From Dermatemys mawii (Eukaryota; Chordata; Testudines; Dermatemydidae): a stretch of DNA of 64,000 nucleotides. Positions within the stretch are counted from its first letter, which is position 1, and every line of letters begins with the position of its first letter. The translations under genes were made by a program, and so were the position numbers. The notes under the pieces were generated by a model, which was given only the letters and a program-made list of their open reading frames with translations, searched no databases and was not told the origin of the DNA. Of this stretch, positions 63,266 through 64,000 are shown piece after piece. The DNA lies in NCBI GenBank assembly GCA_007922305.1, contig ML677365.1:17042448-17106447 (forward strand), read 5' to 3'.

Positions 63266-64000
63266 GTATTTGTAAATTCACTTTTTTTAATACAGTCAAT
63301 GTATCTGTTCTCATTTTGAAATGTTTTTCTTACATTATGTGAATGCAGTCTTTGTATACAAGTTTGGCTATGTCCTGTGAAATTAAAACAATGAATTCTT
63401 ATTGGACAGAAGACAGCCTACTAAGTGTTGATCCTGAAAAGACTTCCATGTGCTTAATTTCATACATGTGCACAGTCCCAGTGAAATCTATAGAAGACTC
63501 ACATGAGTAAAGTTGAGCGAGTATATTAGTGTTTGTGAGACTTTTTAATTTGCACTTGTATCTTACAGGATGCATTTAATGAATAGTATTTTACTTTGGT
63601 CAATGTGTTACAAAATTGTATCTTTTTATAAATGGAACTTCCGTTTACAACACACTACTTCAGGGGTGGGCAAACTATGGCCCACAGGCCGCATCCAGCC
63701 CGCGGGACTGTCCTCCCTGGCCCCTGAGTTCCCTGTTGGGGAAGCTACTCCCTGTCCCTCTTCCCTCCCCCCCCCTCCCCCCAGCTATGCCACTGTGTGG
63801 GCAGCACTCTGGGGGTTGGGGCTGAGCACTCCTGCAGGGCAGCATGTCTGGCTCTGTGTGGCTGCCAGACATGCCGCTCTGAGCAGCGTGGTAGGGGGGT
63901 GGGAAGTGGGGAGGTTGGATAAGGGGCAGGGAGTCTTTCATGGGGGGCGGGGAGTCAAGGGACAGGGAGTAGGGGGCAGTTGGATGGGGTGGAGGTTCTG
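63266..64000 (+). other. UQCRB intron 3 (partial)
   Basis: The intron has AT-rich sequence, then the start of a hAT-type element at 63662. The last UQCRB exon is not reached. Confidence 0.7.
63662..64000. mobile_element. hAT-type element, left part, cut by the window end
   Basis: CAGGGGTGGGCAAACTATGG is a classic hAT (Charlie-like) end, followed by CCCGCGGGACTGTCCTCC and G-rich non-coding sequence. The right end lies past 64000. Confidence 0.65.

Overview
This is an ordinary piece of amniote nuclear genome, most likely from a turtle, with a crocodilian as the alternative. The evidence is multi-exon vertebrate genes with GT-AG introns, two CpG-island promoters, abundant CR1 retrotransposons of the kind that pack turtle genomes, MIR-type SINEs, and many hAT, Harbinger-like and Tc1/mariner-like MITEs. 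I see no prokaryotic, viral, CRISPR or tRNA gene features. The species call is an inference from repeat content, since no alignment could be run.

Three genes are present, in the block UQCRB-MTERF3-PTDSS1 known from human chromosome 8q22. PTDSS1 (phosphatidylserine synthase 1) lies on the minus strand. Its first six coding exons run from 28543 down to 1713, about residues 1-250 of ~473, and the rest lies beyond position 1. MTERF3 (mitochondrial transcription termination factor family) lies on the plus strand. Its seven coding exons (30258-50858) are complete and encode 415 residues, with a poly(A) signal at 50891. UQCRB (complex III 14-kDa subunit) lies on the plus strand. Its first three coding exons (57286-63265) encode 86 of ~111 residues, and the last exon lies past the end. 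All exon junctions were checked by hand: phases match throughout and the joined reading frames are open.

PTDSS1 and MTERF3 are divergent and share a CpG-rich head-to-head promoter (about 28.2-29.2 kb). UQCRB has its own CpG island (about 56.6-57.6 kb) with NRF1-like, TCACGTGA and YY1-like elements. MTERF3 and UQCRB both serve mitochondria (ribosome biogenesis/transcription and respiration). PTDSS1 makes phosphatidylserine at the ER-mitochondria contact.

The rest is introns and one intergenic stretch filled with repeats. Highlights are: a near-identical pair of 676-bp MITEs in opposite orientation on either side of the PTDSS1/MTERF3 promoter; a repeat family with 13-15 bp target duplications and a hammerhead-ribozyme-like core, one copy being a near-perfect inverted dimer; a decayed tyrosine-recombinase (DIRS/Ngaro-like) retroelement with inverted repeats; a CR1 ending about 25 bp from the UQCRB exon 3 acceptor; and nested insertions of CR1 and Harbinger-like elements in both directions.
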